41,616 bases of DNA from Candidatus Saccharimonadota bacterium (GCA_905372785.1 CAJPQG010000006.1:1-41616); one strand, 5' to 3'; counted from the first letter of the stretch, positions 33,207 through 41,336 are shown. The notes: generated by a model from the sequence alone, not told the origin. Program-made: numbers and translations.

Positions 33207-33818
33207 CTAATCAAACTTAAATGACTGTATAAACTTATCAAAGTCTGCTTGCTCAACATTGCTGGCGTGCAGCGCGTATACACTGGTGCCTTTAACAATA
33301 GCTGTGATGCGCATATCGCCATCGTTACCACCAACAGCAGTTGCTGTTGCTGATGGGTAGCCAAGCAGCGTACCATTTGTCATTGTAGTGACCTTGCCTC
33401 CAGTTGCCTCGGCAGCAGCTTTGATACCGGCGTCAAGGAAGGCACGTTCTTTGTTCTTGGCCTGCTCTTCGGGGATCTTAAAAGTACTAACCATAATGTG
33501 ATAGCTACTGCCGCTTGGTTGACTGTCTTCGTAGGTGACTGTTGGTATTTCTAAACCTTGGCCTTTGACGGTATCATGAGTAACTTTTGGTTCTGATGTA
33601 AAGTTTACTGTAAAGCCATTCTCAGCAGAGTGATATGCGGTGGGTTCTTTCTTTTGTTGTTGCTGCTGGTTTATAACTTTCTTGTTTCGGTTGCTTTGAG
33701 CGTTTTGTAGTATATGCCAGGCGGCAAAACCCCCGCCACCAAGGACGAGTAGCGCAAGCACAACGATAATAATAGTGCGTACTGGGCGGCGCTTCTTGGC
33801 CGGTTGCTGTAATCTCAT
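33207..33818 (-). CDS. Membrane-anchored extracytoplasmic protein, unknown
   Basis: 203 aa. A basic N-terminus (KKRRPVR) and one helix (about 14-34) are followed by a Gln-rich linker with five consecutive Gln, then a soluble alpha/beta domain beginning SAENGFTVNFTSEPKV and ending FDKFIQSFKFD. The pattern of a short beta-rich domain with that terminal motif is common in surface-exposed proteins of unknown function. There is no lipobox. AAGGAG lies 6 bases before the ATG. It ends at a strong hairpin. Confidence 0.78.
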   Translation of the reverse strand: MRLQQPAKKRRPVRTIIIVVLALLVLGGGGFAAWHILQNAQSNRNKKVINQQQQQKKEPTAYHSAENGFTVNFTSEPKVTHDTVKGQGLEIPTVTYEDSQPSGSSYHIMVSTFKIPEEQAKNKERAFLDAGIKAAAEATGGKVTTMTNGTLLGYPSATATAVGGNDGDMRITAIVKGTSVYALHASNVEQADFDKFIQSFKFD

Positions 33819-33972
33819 AACTTCTCCTTACTAAATCCGTCTCTCTGATATGTCAGTATTGTTGGTAGGTGATACTGCTCTTTACAGTATAGCATACATG
33901 GTTTCTAATCTTCTGGTGGCGCGGTTTAATGAAATAACCACTCGTACAAAGAGTGGTCTGTATACAGCTATT

Positions 33973-34059
33973 TGGTACAGATGAGAGGACTCGAACCTCC
34001 ACGTGCATAAGCACACTAGCACCTGAAGCTAGCGCGTCTACCAATTCCGCCACATCTGC
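33973..34059 (-). tRNA. tRNA-Leu (anticodon CAG)
   Basis: Class II tRNA of 87 nt with encoded CCA. Acceptor GCAGATG pairs with CATCTGT (terminal G-U). Anticodon loop TTCAGGT between CTAGC and GCTAG gives CAG. T-loop is TTCGAGT. Upstream, TTGCAT, a 17-base spacer and TACAAT (34072-34100) form a good promoter. Confidence 0.95.
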
Positions 34060-34142
34060 GTGTACTTATAAATTGTACGGTGCAGCGCGGCAAAATGCAA
34101 GGGCTAGCCTTTGTAAAATTGCCAGGTCACCAGGCCTAATGG

Positions 34143-34148
34143 TATAAT
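34143..34148 (+). promoter_or_regulatory. -10 box TATAAT (extended TGG) of typA
   Basis: TGGTATAAT leaves a leader of about 42 nt before the ATG at 34197. A weak AGGGA lies near the start. Confidence 0.55.
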
Positions 34149-34196
34149 CTTTGGCAAGAGGAGCCCGCAGTAACCAGGTGGGCAGGGACAAATACG

Positions 34197-36017
34197 ATGA
34201 ATGATACGACAAAATTGCGTAATATAGCAATTATTGCCCATGTTGACCACGGTAAGACGACAATGGTTGATGGGCTGCTAAAACAGAGCAATACCTTCCG
34301 TGATAACCAAGCGGAGATGGATCAGCAGCTCATCATGGACAGCGGCGATCAAGAGCACGAGCGGGGTATTACCATTACTGCGAAGCAAACCGCAATTTTT
34401 TATAATGATTACAAAATTAACATTATTGATACACCTGGACACGCTGATTTTTCTGGGGAAGTAGAGCGAACACTAAATATGGCAGACGGTGTTCTGCTGA
34501 TTGTAGATGCACAGGAAGGGCCAATGCCGCAGACAAAATTTGTGCTCAGTAAGGCGTTGTCGCTCGGGCTAAAGCCAGTGGTGGTGATTAACAAAATTGA
34601 TAAGCCCGCGCATCGCATCAATGAGGTACTTGATGAGGTGGCTGATCTTTTCTTGGAGCTAGCGATCGATGAGGACCAGCTGCACTACCCAGTATATTAT
34701 GCGATTGGTCGAGACGGTAAGGCATGGCGAGAAATGCCAGCAGATCCGAGCGCGCCGGCTGATTTGACGCCAATTTTTGAGGCGATCATTGCAGATATTC
34801 CGGCGCCACAGGCAGCAGATGGTCCATTCCAACTAATGGTGACTAGCTTGCAGTATGATTCATTCCTCGGCAAATACGCGATTGGCCGGATTGCACGTGG
34901 CCGTGCTACAAAATCATTGCCAGTAGTGTTGATCAAACGTGATGGTAGCCACGTGTCTGGCCGGATTGATAAGATATTTGGTTATCGTGGACTAGTGAAA
35001 GAAGAGCTTGCCGAAGCACTGCCAGGTGATATTGTATCACTCACTGGTATTGCAGAGGCTGAGATTGGTGAAACTATCGCCGACAAAGAACAGCCAGAGG
35101 CGCTACCCGGTATCACAATTGAGCAGCCAACGCTGCGTATGTACCTTGGTCCGAACACTAGTCCGATGAAGGGTCGTGAAGGGGAGTTTACGACGAGCCG
35201 CCAGATTGGTGATCGTTTGCAAAAAGAGCTTGAAACTAATGTGAGTTTGCAGGTGGAAGATAATGGTATTGGCTTTACTGTGGCCGGCAGGGGTGAGTTA
35301 CACCTGAGCGTTTTGATTGAGACGATGCGCCGTGAGGGGTATGAATTTGAGGTTGGCCGCCCTCAGGTGGTAACTATCACGGAAGATGGTGTCACAAAAG
35401 AGCCAGTAGAAGAGGTGCTGATTGAAGTTGGCCCGGAATTTGTGGGTGCGATTAGCCAAGAGCTTGGTAGCCGACGCGCAGAACTAATAAAACAAGAAAC
35501 CACAAGCAGTGGAGCGATGCGCATTAGCTACCGTATGCCAACGCGGGCGTTGATCGGTCTTCGTAATATTTTGCTAACAGCGACTAAAGGTACCGTTATC
35601 ATGAACAGTTTACCTGCTGGATATGAACCAATTACTGCGCAGCTGCCAAAAACACGCAATGGTGTGCTGATTGCCTTTGAAGCTGGTACGGCAACGCCGT
35701 ATGCATTGCAGGCGGCCGAGGCTCGCGGTGAACTGCTTATTGGCCCAGGCACGGAAGTGTATGCGGGCATGATTGTTGGACAATACAACAGGCAGGATGA
35801 TCTTGAAATTAACGTGTGTAAGGCCAAGCACCTGACAAATATGCGTAGTAAGTCGAGTGATGGTACGGTGCAGCTAACGCCACACACGCAGTTTAGCCTT
35901 GAGCAGTGTATCGACTTTATCGAAGACGATGAGCTACTGGAAGTGACGCCGAAAAACTTGCGTCTGCGTAAGCGCTACCTCGATGCTACCGAGCGTAAGC
36001 GTGCTAATAAAAAATAG
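34197..36017 (+). CDS. typA: Translational GTPase TypA/BipA
   Basis: 606 aa, the expected family length. GTPase motifs: G1 AHVDHGKTT (14-22), switch region DQEHERGITI, G3 DTPGH (78-82), G4 NKID (132-135). A beta-barrel domain follows, then EF-G-like domains with TVAGRGELHLSVLIETMRREGYEFEVGRP and RALIGLRNILLTATKG, and the TypA-specific C-terminal domain ending ELLEVTPKNLRLRKRYL. It binds the ribosome and aids 50S assembly and stress growth. It is a single-gene unit between tRNA-Leu and the convergent rarA. Confidence 0.97.
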   Translation: MNDTTKLRNIAIIAHVDHGKTTMVDGLLKQSNTFRDNQAEMDQQLIMDSGDQEHERGITITAKQTAIFYNDYKINIIDTPGHADFSGEVERTLNMADGVLLIVDAQEGPMPQTKFVLSKALSLGLKPVVVINKIDKPAHRINEVLDEVADLFLELAIDEDQLHYPVYYAIGRDGKAWREMPADPSAPADLTPIFEAIIADIPAPQAADGPFQLMVTSLQYDSFLGKYAIGRIARGRATKSLPVVLIKRDGSHVSGRIDKIFGYRGLVKEELAEALPGDIVSLTGIAEAEIGETIADKEQPEALPGITIEQPTLRMYLGPNTSPMKGREGEFTTSRQIGDRLQKELETNVSLQVEDNGIGFTVAGRGELHLSVLIETMRREGYEFEVGRPQVVTITEDGVTKEPVEEVLIEVGPEFVGAISQELGSRRAELIKQETTSSGAMRISYRMPTRALIGLRNILLTATKGTVIMNSLPAGYEPITAQLPKTRNGVLIAFEAGTATPYALQAAEARGELLIGPGTEVYAGMIVGQYNRQDDLEINVCKAKHLTNMRSKSSDGTVQLTPHTQFSLEQCIDFIEDDELLEVTPKNLRLRKRYLDATERKRANKK

Positions 36018-36071
36018 CAGCCCTCTTGTCCGCACTAGCGTATAGATATAGTGCACTCAGGGCCACTGTGT

Positions 36072-36112
36072 AAGACCTGCCTTCACTAAGTTAGTGTAAG
36101 GCAGGTCTTTAT
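36072..36112. terminator. Bidirectional terminator between typA and rarA
   Basis: AAGACCTGCC pairs with GGCAGGTCTT and the inner CACTAA/TTAGTG extends the stem; T tracts follow weakly on both sides. It touches the rarA stop. Confidence 0.75.
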
Positions 36113-37332
36113 GATGATGAATGATTTGAGTTTGAATTGGCCTCTTCGGCAATTGCTGCTGCAACTTCTGCTGGCAAGAAGCCGTCTGGATGCACAAAGC
36201 CAGCTTGCCAGCGATAGCCATCGCCGTAGCCAAACTGTTGCAAGAGCGTTGTCTCAGCGTTACGTAAATGCAGTGGCACGCTCGCGTTAGGAAATTGTTG
36301 AGCTCGTGCCTCAGCGGTATGCATGAGGTCGGTGGTTTGGCGTGATTTTTTACTTTTTGCAAGGGCGGTCGCGACATGAAAAAGAACGTAGCGCCCTTCT
36401 GGTAGCCCAATTGCCTGAACTGCCTGAAATCCACTGACGGCCAGCCCAAGCGCGCCGTTACCGGCTAGGCCAATATCTTCACTGGCGAAAATCACCATAC
36501 GCCGCGCAATAAAAAGCGGGTCTTCTCCGGCCTGTAGCATACGGGCCAGGTAATATAGCGCTGCATCAACGTCGCTACCACGCATGCTTTTGATGAAAGC
36601 AGAGATAATGGCATAGTGAGCTTCACCCTTTTTATCATATGCAGGTGTTGTGGTGGCTGCAGCTTGGGCGACGAGCTCGGGAGTAATAGCGGCGCGGCCA
36701 TTGCGTGATAGTTTCAGGGTTAGCTCAAGCACGCCAAGCGCAATGCGAGCATCTCCGGCGGCAACATCGGCTATTGCCTCAATAGCTTCTGGCTGAGCTG
36801 AAGTAATGTGTTTATGCTGCAGGGCGCGCGTAATAATAGCTATAAGCTCATCTCGGCTAAGCGGCTGCAAGGTTAACACGCGACTGCGTGACAATAGGGC
36901 AGTAATGATTTCAAAACTAGGGTTTTCGGTGGTTGCACCAATTAGCGTGATCAGTCCAGATTCAATATGTGGTAGAAATGCATCTTGCTGAGCTTTATTA
37001 AACCGATGAATTTCATCAACGAATAGTAGTGTGCGCTTGCCGAGTCGCCGGTTAAACTCAGCCTGCTCAACGGTCGCAATAATATCTTTTTTACCACTGG
37101 TGACCGCAGATAATTCTATAAAATCTGCTTGCATTTCCGAAGCCATGATGCGAGCGAGTGTTGTCTTGCCGGTGCCGGGAGGCCCCCAAAAGATAAGGCT
37201 CTCAGGTGCGCCACTTTCGATAATCTGCCGCAAAACACCATGAGCACCAAGAAGGTGTGGCTGTCCAACGACCTCGTCTAATTGTTTTGGTCGCAACTGC
37301 TCGGCAAGTGGCATATAATGGTGATTCTCCAT
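36109..37332 (-). CDS. rarA: Replication-associated recombination protein A (RarA/MgsA)
   Basis: 407 aa AAA+ clamp-loader-like ATPase. MPLAEQLRPKQLDEVVGQPHLLG opens the protein; Walker A GPPGTGKTT at 50-58, Walker B LLFVDEIHRFNKAQQDAFLP (103-122), sensor 1 GATTENPSFE (132-141), then LLSRSRVLTLQPL. The C-terminal tetramerisation domain contains SAFIKSMRGSDVDAALYYLARML and ASEDIGLA. It acts at stalled replication forks and gaps with SSB. The ATG is preceded by TATACT at 8 bases with no Shine-Dalgarno. Confidence 0.96.
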   Translation of the reverse strand: MENHHYMPLAEQLRPKQLDEVVGQPHLLGAHGVLRQIIESGAPESLIFWGPPGTGKTTLARIMASEMQADFIELSAVTSGKKDIIATVEQAEFNRRLGKRTLLFVDEIHRFNKAQQDAFLPHIESGLITLIGATTENPSFEIITALLSRSRVLTLQPLSRDELIAIITRALQHKHITSAQPEAIEAIADVAAGDARIALGVLELTLKLSRNGRAAITPELVAQAAATTTPAYDKKGEAHYAIISAFIKSMRGSDVDAALYYLARMLQAGEDPLFIARRMVIFASEDIGLAGNGALGLAVSGFQAVQAIGLPEGRYVLFHVATALAKSKKSRQTTDLMHTAEARAQQFPNASVPLHLRNAETTLLQQFGYGDGYRWQAGFVHPDGFLPAEVAAAIAEEANSNSNHSSS

Positions 37333-37340
37333 ACCCTATT

Positions 37341-37346
37341 AGTATA
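37341..37346 (-). promoter_or_regulatory. -10 box TATACT (extended TGC), leaderless promoter of rarA
   Basis: On the minus strand, TGCTATACT ends 8 bases before the ATG at 37332. Confidence 0.6.
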
Positions 37347-37450
37347 GCATTTTGCTTAGTAGCGTGCCCGCGCCACTTTATAAGGCTAGTAGGTTATGGT
37401 AAAATAATCATAAATCACTACTTAGTATTAGAGGAGAGAGACAGAGGAGT

Positions 37451-38263
37451 ATGATTTACTTAATTGTTATTGGTGCTATTGTGTTAGTATCTTTGCTCGC
37501 GCAAACAGTTAAAGTTGTTAATCAATATGAACGTGGTGTGGTGCTAACGCTTGGTCGATACACGGGCACAAAGCAGCCGGGTATTCGTATATTGGTGCCA
37601 ATTGTTCAGCGTATGATTAAGGTAGACGTGCGATCAACACCAATTGATGTGGCAAAGCAGGAGGTGATTACAAAAGACAACGTGACAGCAGCGATTGACG
37701 CGGTAGTGTATATTCGTGTACTCGATGCGCAGCGTGCTGTGCTTGAAACGACAAACTACGTTGTGGCAACGAGCCAATTTGCACAGGCAGCGTTACGTGA
37801 TGTAACGGGTAACGCTAAGCTGGACGAGATTCTTTCACGGCGTGAAGAGATTTCACAGCAGATTAAGAAGATTGTAGACGAGCAGACGTCTGCATGGGGC
37901 GTTGACGTGGAAATTGTTCGCATTCAGAATATTGAGCTGCCAAAGGAGCTAAAGCGTGCAATGGCAAAGCAGGCTGAAGCAGAGCGCGACCGTCGAGCAA
38001 CAATTATTAGTGCAGATGGTGAAAAGATTGCTGCCCAGAACTTGGCAGACGCGGCTAAGGTTTTCAGCGGTGTTCCTGGTGCACTAAACTTGCGTACACT
38101 GGCCACACTAGAGCGAATTGCAACTGAGCCAAGCCAGAAGACGATGATGCTGTTCCCAGTAGAGCTTGTCGATGCACTGCGTGGTATGTCGGCAATTAAG
38201 CCTGGCGCTCAAGAGCAAGAACCAGTTGTTACTCAAAAATCAACGAGCCGCAGCAAGAAATAG
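37451..38263 (+). CDS. SPFH/stomatin-like membrane protein (slipin)
   Basis: 270 aa. One N-terminal helix (about 2-18) anchors the SPFH domain: VVNQYERGVVLTLGRYTGTKQPGIRILVPI, then VDVRSTPIDVAKQEVITKDNVT and RDVTGNAKLDEILSRREEIS. A helical coiled coil (ELPKELKRAMAKQAEAERDR) and a variable tail follow. This order is that of bacterial slipins, which form ring assemblies and membrane microdomains. The usual partner NfeD protease is not adjacent. GAGGAGT directly precedes the ATG, and a TGGTAAAAT box lies at 37397-37405. Confidence 0.93.
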   Translation: MIYLIVIGAIVLVSLLAQTVKVVNQYERGVVLTLGRYTGTKQPGIRILVPIVQRMIKVDVRSTPIDVAKQEVITKDNVTAAIDAVVYIRVLDAQRAVLETTNYVVATSQFAQAALRDVTGNAKLDEILSRREEISQQIKKIVDEQTSAWGVDVEIVRIQNIELPKELKRAMAKQAEAERDRRATIISADGEKIAAQNLADAAKVFSGVPGALNLRTLATLERIATEPSQKTMMLFPVELVDALRGMSAIKPGAQEQEPVVTQKSTSRSKK

Positions 38264-38317
38264 TAAATTGCCTCTTGCCAGAGCCTTGGGGATACGATAG
38301 AATAAGTCTGTATCAAC

Positions 38318-38393
38318 GGCTCTTTAGCTCAGTTGGTAGAGCAGAGGCCTGAAGAGCCTTTTGTCCCCAGTTCGAGTCTGGGAGGAGCCACCA
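38318..38393 (+). tRNA. tRNA-Phe (anticodon GAA)
   Basis: 76 nt with encoded CCA. Acceptor GGCTCTT/AGGAGCC, D-arm GCTC/GAGC with normal GG in the loop, anticodon loop CTGAAGA between GAGGC and GCCTT, T-arm CCCAG/CTGGG with loop TTCGAGT. Confidence 0.96.
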
Positions 38394-38409
38394 ATTTGAT
38401 ATAGCGAAG

Positions 38410-38442
38410 ATACCAGTCTCTATGTGGGGCTGGTATTTTTTG
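38410..38442 (+). terminator. Terminator after tRNA-Phe
   Basis: ATACCAG and CTGGTAT pair around a 13-base loop and are followed by TTTTT. Confidence 0.8.
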
Positions 38443-38484
38443 TGGGGCACTGTATAAAATAATGTATTTTTCACTATTTTATGC

Positions 38485-38513
38485 TTGCAAAAATGTACGG
38501 AGCTGCCTATAAT
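38485..38513 (+). promoter_or_regulatory. Promoter of tRNA-Gly
   Basis: -35 TTGCAA (38485-38490), 17-base spacer, -10 TATAAT (38508-38513), about 21 bases before the tRNA. Confidence 0.75.
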
Positions 38514-38534
38514 AAAAAGCAGTTAACAAGTTAT

Positions 38535-38610
38535 GCGGGTTTAGCTCAGTTGTTAGAGCGCTTCCTTGCCATGGAAGAGGCCAGGAGTTAGAGTCTCCTA
38601 ACCCGCACCA
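38535..38610 (+). tRNA. tRNA-Gly (anticodon GCC) with a U19-A56 elbow
   Basis: 76 nt with encoded CCA. All four helices pair perfectly: acceptor GCGGGTT/AACCCGC, D GCTC/GAGC, anticodon CTTCC/GGAAG around TTGCCAT, T AGGAG/CTCCT. The D-loop reads AGTTGTTA, so position 19 is T not G. The T-loop reads TTAGAGT, so position 56 is A not C. These two normally invariant bases pair with each other in tertiary structure, so the change keeps a Watson-Crick pair (U19-A56). Confidence 0.92.
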
Positions 38611-38626
38611 TTTCGAAACTAAAACG

Positions 38627-38652
38627 GTCGCCCGAATGGGCGGCTTTTTTTA
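38627..38652 (+). terminator. Terminator after tRNA-Gly
   Basis: GTCGCCC and GGGCGGC pair around GAAT and are followed by seven T. Confidence 0.88.
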
Positions 38653-38761
38653 GACTTTGGCGGAGTCAAAGCCAGATTCTCATCGGTTCAATTTACGCCA
38701 AAACGCTAAATAAAGATTGCTCGATTTTGCTTTTGCAGTTGCTTCTTTTCGCTCAGTACAA

Positions 38762-38830
38762 AGAGGCCAGAACTATTAATACCAGGGGTTACTGCTATAT
38801 TTACAAAAGAACTTGGTAAATGTGGCCTCT
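38762..38830. other. Inverted repeat 3' of the Nudix gene
   Basis: AGAGGCCA and TGGCCTCT are perfect 8-bp arms around 53 bases, which contain a second pair of arms (TTTAC/GTAAA). It lies 26 bases past the Nudix stop on that strand. A T-run is weak, so it may be a poor terminator or a folded RNA. Otherwise the stretch from 38653 to 38855 shows no gene. Confidence 0.4.
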
Positions 38831-38855
38831 CGCTTACTATTTCTAAGCTGCAAGG

Positions 38856-39299
38856 CTAATCGTCGTTCAGTAAGCCCGCGGCCTTTTGTAGTTTTTCTTT
38901 ACTCTCATTGTGCGTGAGACGCCCTAAAGCGTCATCAAATGATAGCCACAGACTCTCTATACCTTCATCATTTTCATGATCTTCACGCTTAGGTTTTGGC
39001 TGTTCGTTTTCATCAACAAGCTCAAAGAGATAGTAGTGAACAGTTTTTTTGTATCGTTTTCCATCGTCCTCGTCAAACTCGTAAGATACTTCACCAAGAG
39101 GAGCTTTAATCCTTACACGATACTCAGTTTCTTCTGATATTTCCCGAACTGCTGCCTGTTCTGGGGTTTCATCTAACTCGATCGTTCCTTTCGGAAACAC
39201 AACTTCTCCGTATCTCGTTACATGTAATGTGAGAAACTTTCCACTCGAGTGGATTATGCCACCGGCCGATTTTTTGTGAATAACATTATCTGCCACCAT
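38856..39299 (-). CDS. Nudix hydrolase (diadenosine-polyphosphate-type)
   Basis: 147 aa. AGGIIHSSGKFLTLHVTRYGEVVFPKGTIE opens the fold, and the Nudix box runs G38, E44, R52-E53, E56-E57 (GTIELDETPEQAAVREISEE); the later Gly is Glu. The VFPKG lead and small size recall Ap4A or MutT-like hydrolases, but the substrate is not certain. The C-terminal part is highly acidic and basic (KPKREDHENDEGIESLW). Base composition is more A/T-rich than in neighbouring genes, so it may be a later arrival next to the tRNA pair. The ATG is preceded by TGCATAAT at 7 bases. Confidence 0.88.
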   Translation of the reverse strand: MVADNVIHKKSAGGIIHSSGKFLTLHVTRYGEVVFPKGTIELDETPEQAAVREISEETEYRVRIKAPLGEVSYEFDEDDGKRYKKTVHYYLFELVDENEQPKPKREDHENDEGIESLWLSFDDALGRLTHNESKEKLQKAAGLLNDD

Positions 39300-39306
39300 A
39301 ACACTT

Positions 39307-39312
39307 ATTATG
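39307..39312 (-). promoter_or_regulatory. -10 box CATAAT (extended TGC), leaderless promoter of the Nudix gene
   Basis: On the minus strand, TGCATAAT is followed by 7 bases and then the ATG at 39299. Confidence 0.45.
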
Positions 39313-39346
39313 CAGCATTTTTATTATTTACGACACCTGTTTGGTA

Positions 39347-39352
39347 TATAAT
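39347..39352 (+). promoter_or_regulatory. -10 box TATAAT of a candidate small RNA
   Basis: TATAAT on the plus strand; no start codon follows at leaderless distance, and a terminator lies 56 bases downstream. Confidence 0.45.
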
Positions 39353-39358
39353 GCGGTA

Positions 39359-39431
39359 GCCTGCGGTCATCAACCCGGCAAGCTCAAAACTAAGATGGTA
39401 TGTTACGCACCTACGATATGTAGGTGTTTTT
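39359..39431 (+). ncRNA. Candidate small RNA or leader with terminator (about 73 nt)
   Basis: Between the TATAAT at 39347 and the terminator at 39408-39431 is a GC-rich segment with an imperfect hairpin (AGCCTGCGG with CCCGGCAAGCT). There is no ORF. The phosphohexomutase gene downstream has its own TATACT at 39503, so this looks like a separate transcript rather than an attenuator. No known riboswitch class is recognised. Confidence 0.4.
39408..39431 (+). terminator. Rho-independent terminator of the candidate small RNA
   Basis: CACCTAC and GTAGGTG form a perfect 7-bp stem around GATAT, followed by TTTTT. Confidence 0.88.
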
Positions 39432-39502
39432 AGCTGGGGGATTTTGTTAGTTATATGTACAGATGTATAAACCCTGGCAATGCAATGTAGCACCATATAT
39501 GT

Positions 39503-39508
39503 TATACT
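39503..39508 (+). promoter_or_regulatory. -10 box TATACT of the phosphohexomutase gene
   Basis: TATACT gives a leader of about 30 nt that contains TGGAGG before the ATG at 39546, a leadered promoter. Confidence 0.5.
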
Positions 39509-39545
39509 AATGTCATCAGCTAGCACTAAGTAGACTGGAGGCTAT

Positions 39546-41336
39546 ATGGCAATAGATGAATTAATGAGCCGAGTGGATGGTAAGGTGTCGCCCGAGGCGG
39601 CAGTCAATATTAAGGCGTGGTTGACTGAGCCGAAGTATGCCATGTATGCAGATGCAGTGCAGCAAATGATTCTTGATGAGCAGTGGAAAGAACTGGAAGA
39701 TGCTTTCTTTAAAGTGGTGGAATTCGGCACCGGTGGTAGACGTGGTACAACCGGAGTTGGCTCAAACCGTATCAATAAAGTGACTATTGGTGAGAGTGCG
39801 CAGGCGCTTTGCCGGTATGTTGCGGGAGTTAACGATCAGGCTGCCGATCAGGGCATTGTTATTGCGTATGACACTCGACTGAGCTCAGAAGAGCTTAGCC
39901 AGTATACAGCTACCGTATGTGCTGCAAATGGGTTTAAGGTCTATTTGTTTGAAGGGTTTCGGGCGACGCCTGAGCTGAGTTTTGCTGTACGACACTTGGG
40001 CGCAGCGGCCGGTATTGTGATTAGCGCTAGCCATAATCCACCAGCAGATAACGGCTTTAAAGCATATTGGAGCGATGGAGGCCAGCTGGTAGCACCACAT
40101 GACCGGGGTGTGCTGGATGAGGCTGCTAATATAACAACTATCGCCACGATGGACTACCAGGAAGCGCTGAGGTTAGGGCGTATTCAGTTGATTGGTGAAG
40201 CAGTCGATGCTGCATATTATCGAGCAGTTACTACGGAAGCGCTTGGCCAAGATCGTGATTTAAAGATCATCTATTCCCCATTGCACGGAGCGGGGCAGAC
40301 GAGCGTATTGCCGGCATTGCGGCATGCTGGGTTTATTAATATTTCAACGGTTACTCCACAGATGGTGCCGGATGGTCATTTCCCAACTGTTCCTGGTGGT
40401 AAGGCCAACCCAGAAGAATCTGGTGCAAACCAGATGGCCGTAGAGCAGATGCTAGCCGAAGGAGCAGATATTACCATTACTAACGACCCAGATGCTGATC
40501 GCATTGGAGCAATGGTAAACCAGCGCGGCAAAGCGATTCAGCTGAATGGTAACCAGTCTGCAGCGCTTGCGGCTGACTTCGCATTGCAGCGGCTACAGTC
40601 GGCTGGAGAGTTATCGTCGAAGCACTACCTCGCCAAGACGATTGTTACAACTGAGTTGCTCGCTGCGGTGGCTCAGGCGTACGGCGCAACTTTGTACACT
40701 AATATGCTGGTTGGATTTAAGTTTATTAGCGACTTAATTCGCCGCAAAGAGGGAACGGATGAGGTTTTTGTGCTTGGCGGTGAAGAGAGTTACGGCCTAC
40801 TGAAAGGCACGTATGCTCGAGATAAAGACGGCGCTGCTGGTGCACTAATGTTGGCAGAATATGCTGCGCAGCTAAAGTCTGAAGGTAAAACACTATACGA
40901 CAGGCTACTTGAGCTATTTGATGAACACGGCATATATTATGAAACGCTTGCAAACGTGCAGTTGCCGGGTGCGGATGGCTTCAAGCGAATGCAAACCATT
41001 ATGGCAAGGCTGCGGAATAATCCACCAACATCGCTAGCTGGTTACGATGTAAGCGCAGTCAGCGACTACACAACACTTACTCGTCGTGATATCACCACTG
41101 GTGGGGAGGTCGAGATTGACTGCTTGGCCGGCAACGTACTCGTATTTGAACTTGGTGATTCTCGCCGCCGGGTCACTGTGCGTCCAAGCGGTACAGAGCC
41201 AAAGCTAAAACTGTATGTACAGTGGTTCGCTGAGCGTGACAAAGAACTCGGCACAGTAGATGAGCAATATATTACCGTAATTGATGATGTAACCGCGCTA
41301 ACAAAGCGTATAGAGCAGGAGATTTTAGATGAGTAA
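39546..41336 (+). CDS. Phosphoglucomutase/phosphomannomutase
   Basis: 596 aa alpha-D-phosphohexomutase. FGTGGRRGTTGVGSNRIN at 60-77, catalytic phosphoserine loop GIVISASHNPPADNG with S162, metal-binding DPDADRIGAMV near 315-325, sugar loop GGEESYGLLKGTYARDKDG near 410-430, and phosphate-binding RPSGTEPKLKLYV near the C-terminus. The long N-terminal region and total length fit the PgcA/PGM2 type, which interconverts hexose 1- and 6-phosphates for glycan precursors. TGGAGG lies 6 bases before the ATG. The next small gene overlaps its stop. Confidence 0.95.
   Translation: MAIDELMSRVDGKVSPEAAVNIKAWLTEPKYAMYADAVQQMILDEQWKELEDAFFKVVEFGTGGRRGTTGVGSNRINKVTIGESAQALCRYVAGVNDQAADQGIVIAYDTRLSSEELSQYTATVCAANGFKVYLFEGFRATPELSFAVRHLGAAAGIVISASHNPPADNGFKAYWSDGGQLVAPHDRGVLDEAANITTIATMDYQEALRLGRIQLIGEAVDAAYYRAVTTEALGQDRDLKIIYSPLHGAGQTSVLPALRHAGFINISTVTPQMVPDGHFPTVPGGKANPEESGANQMAVEQMLAEGADITITNDPDADRIGAMVNQRGKAIQLNGNQSAALAADFALQRLQSAGELSSKHYLAKTIVTTELLAAVAQAYGATLYTNMLVGFKFISDLIRRKEGTDEVFVLGGEESYGLLKGTYARDKDGAAGALMLAEYAAQLKSEGKTLYDRLLELFDEHGIYYETLANVQLPGADGFKRMQTIMARLRNNPPTSLAGYDVSAVSDYTTLTRRDITTGGEVEIDCLAGNVLVFELGDSRRRVTVRPSGTEPKLKLYVQWFAERDKELGTVDEQYITVIDDVTALTKRIEQEILDE

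Noticed and set aside
33853..34053. 66-codon minus-strand frame
   Set aside because: It is largely a translation of the tRNA-Leu(CAG) gene.
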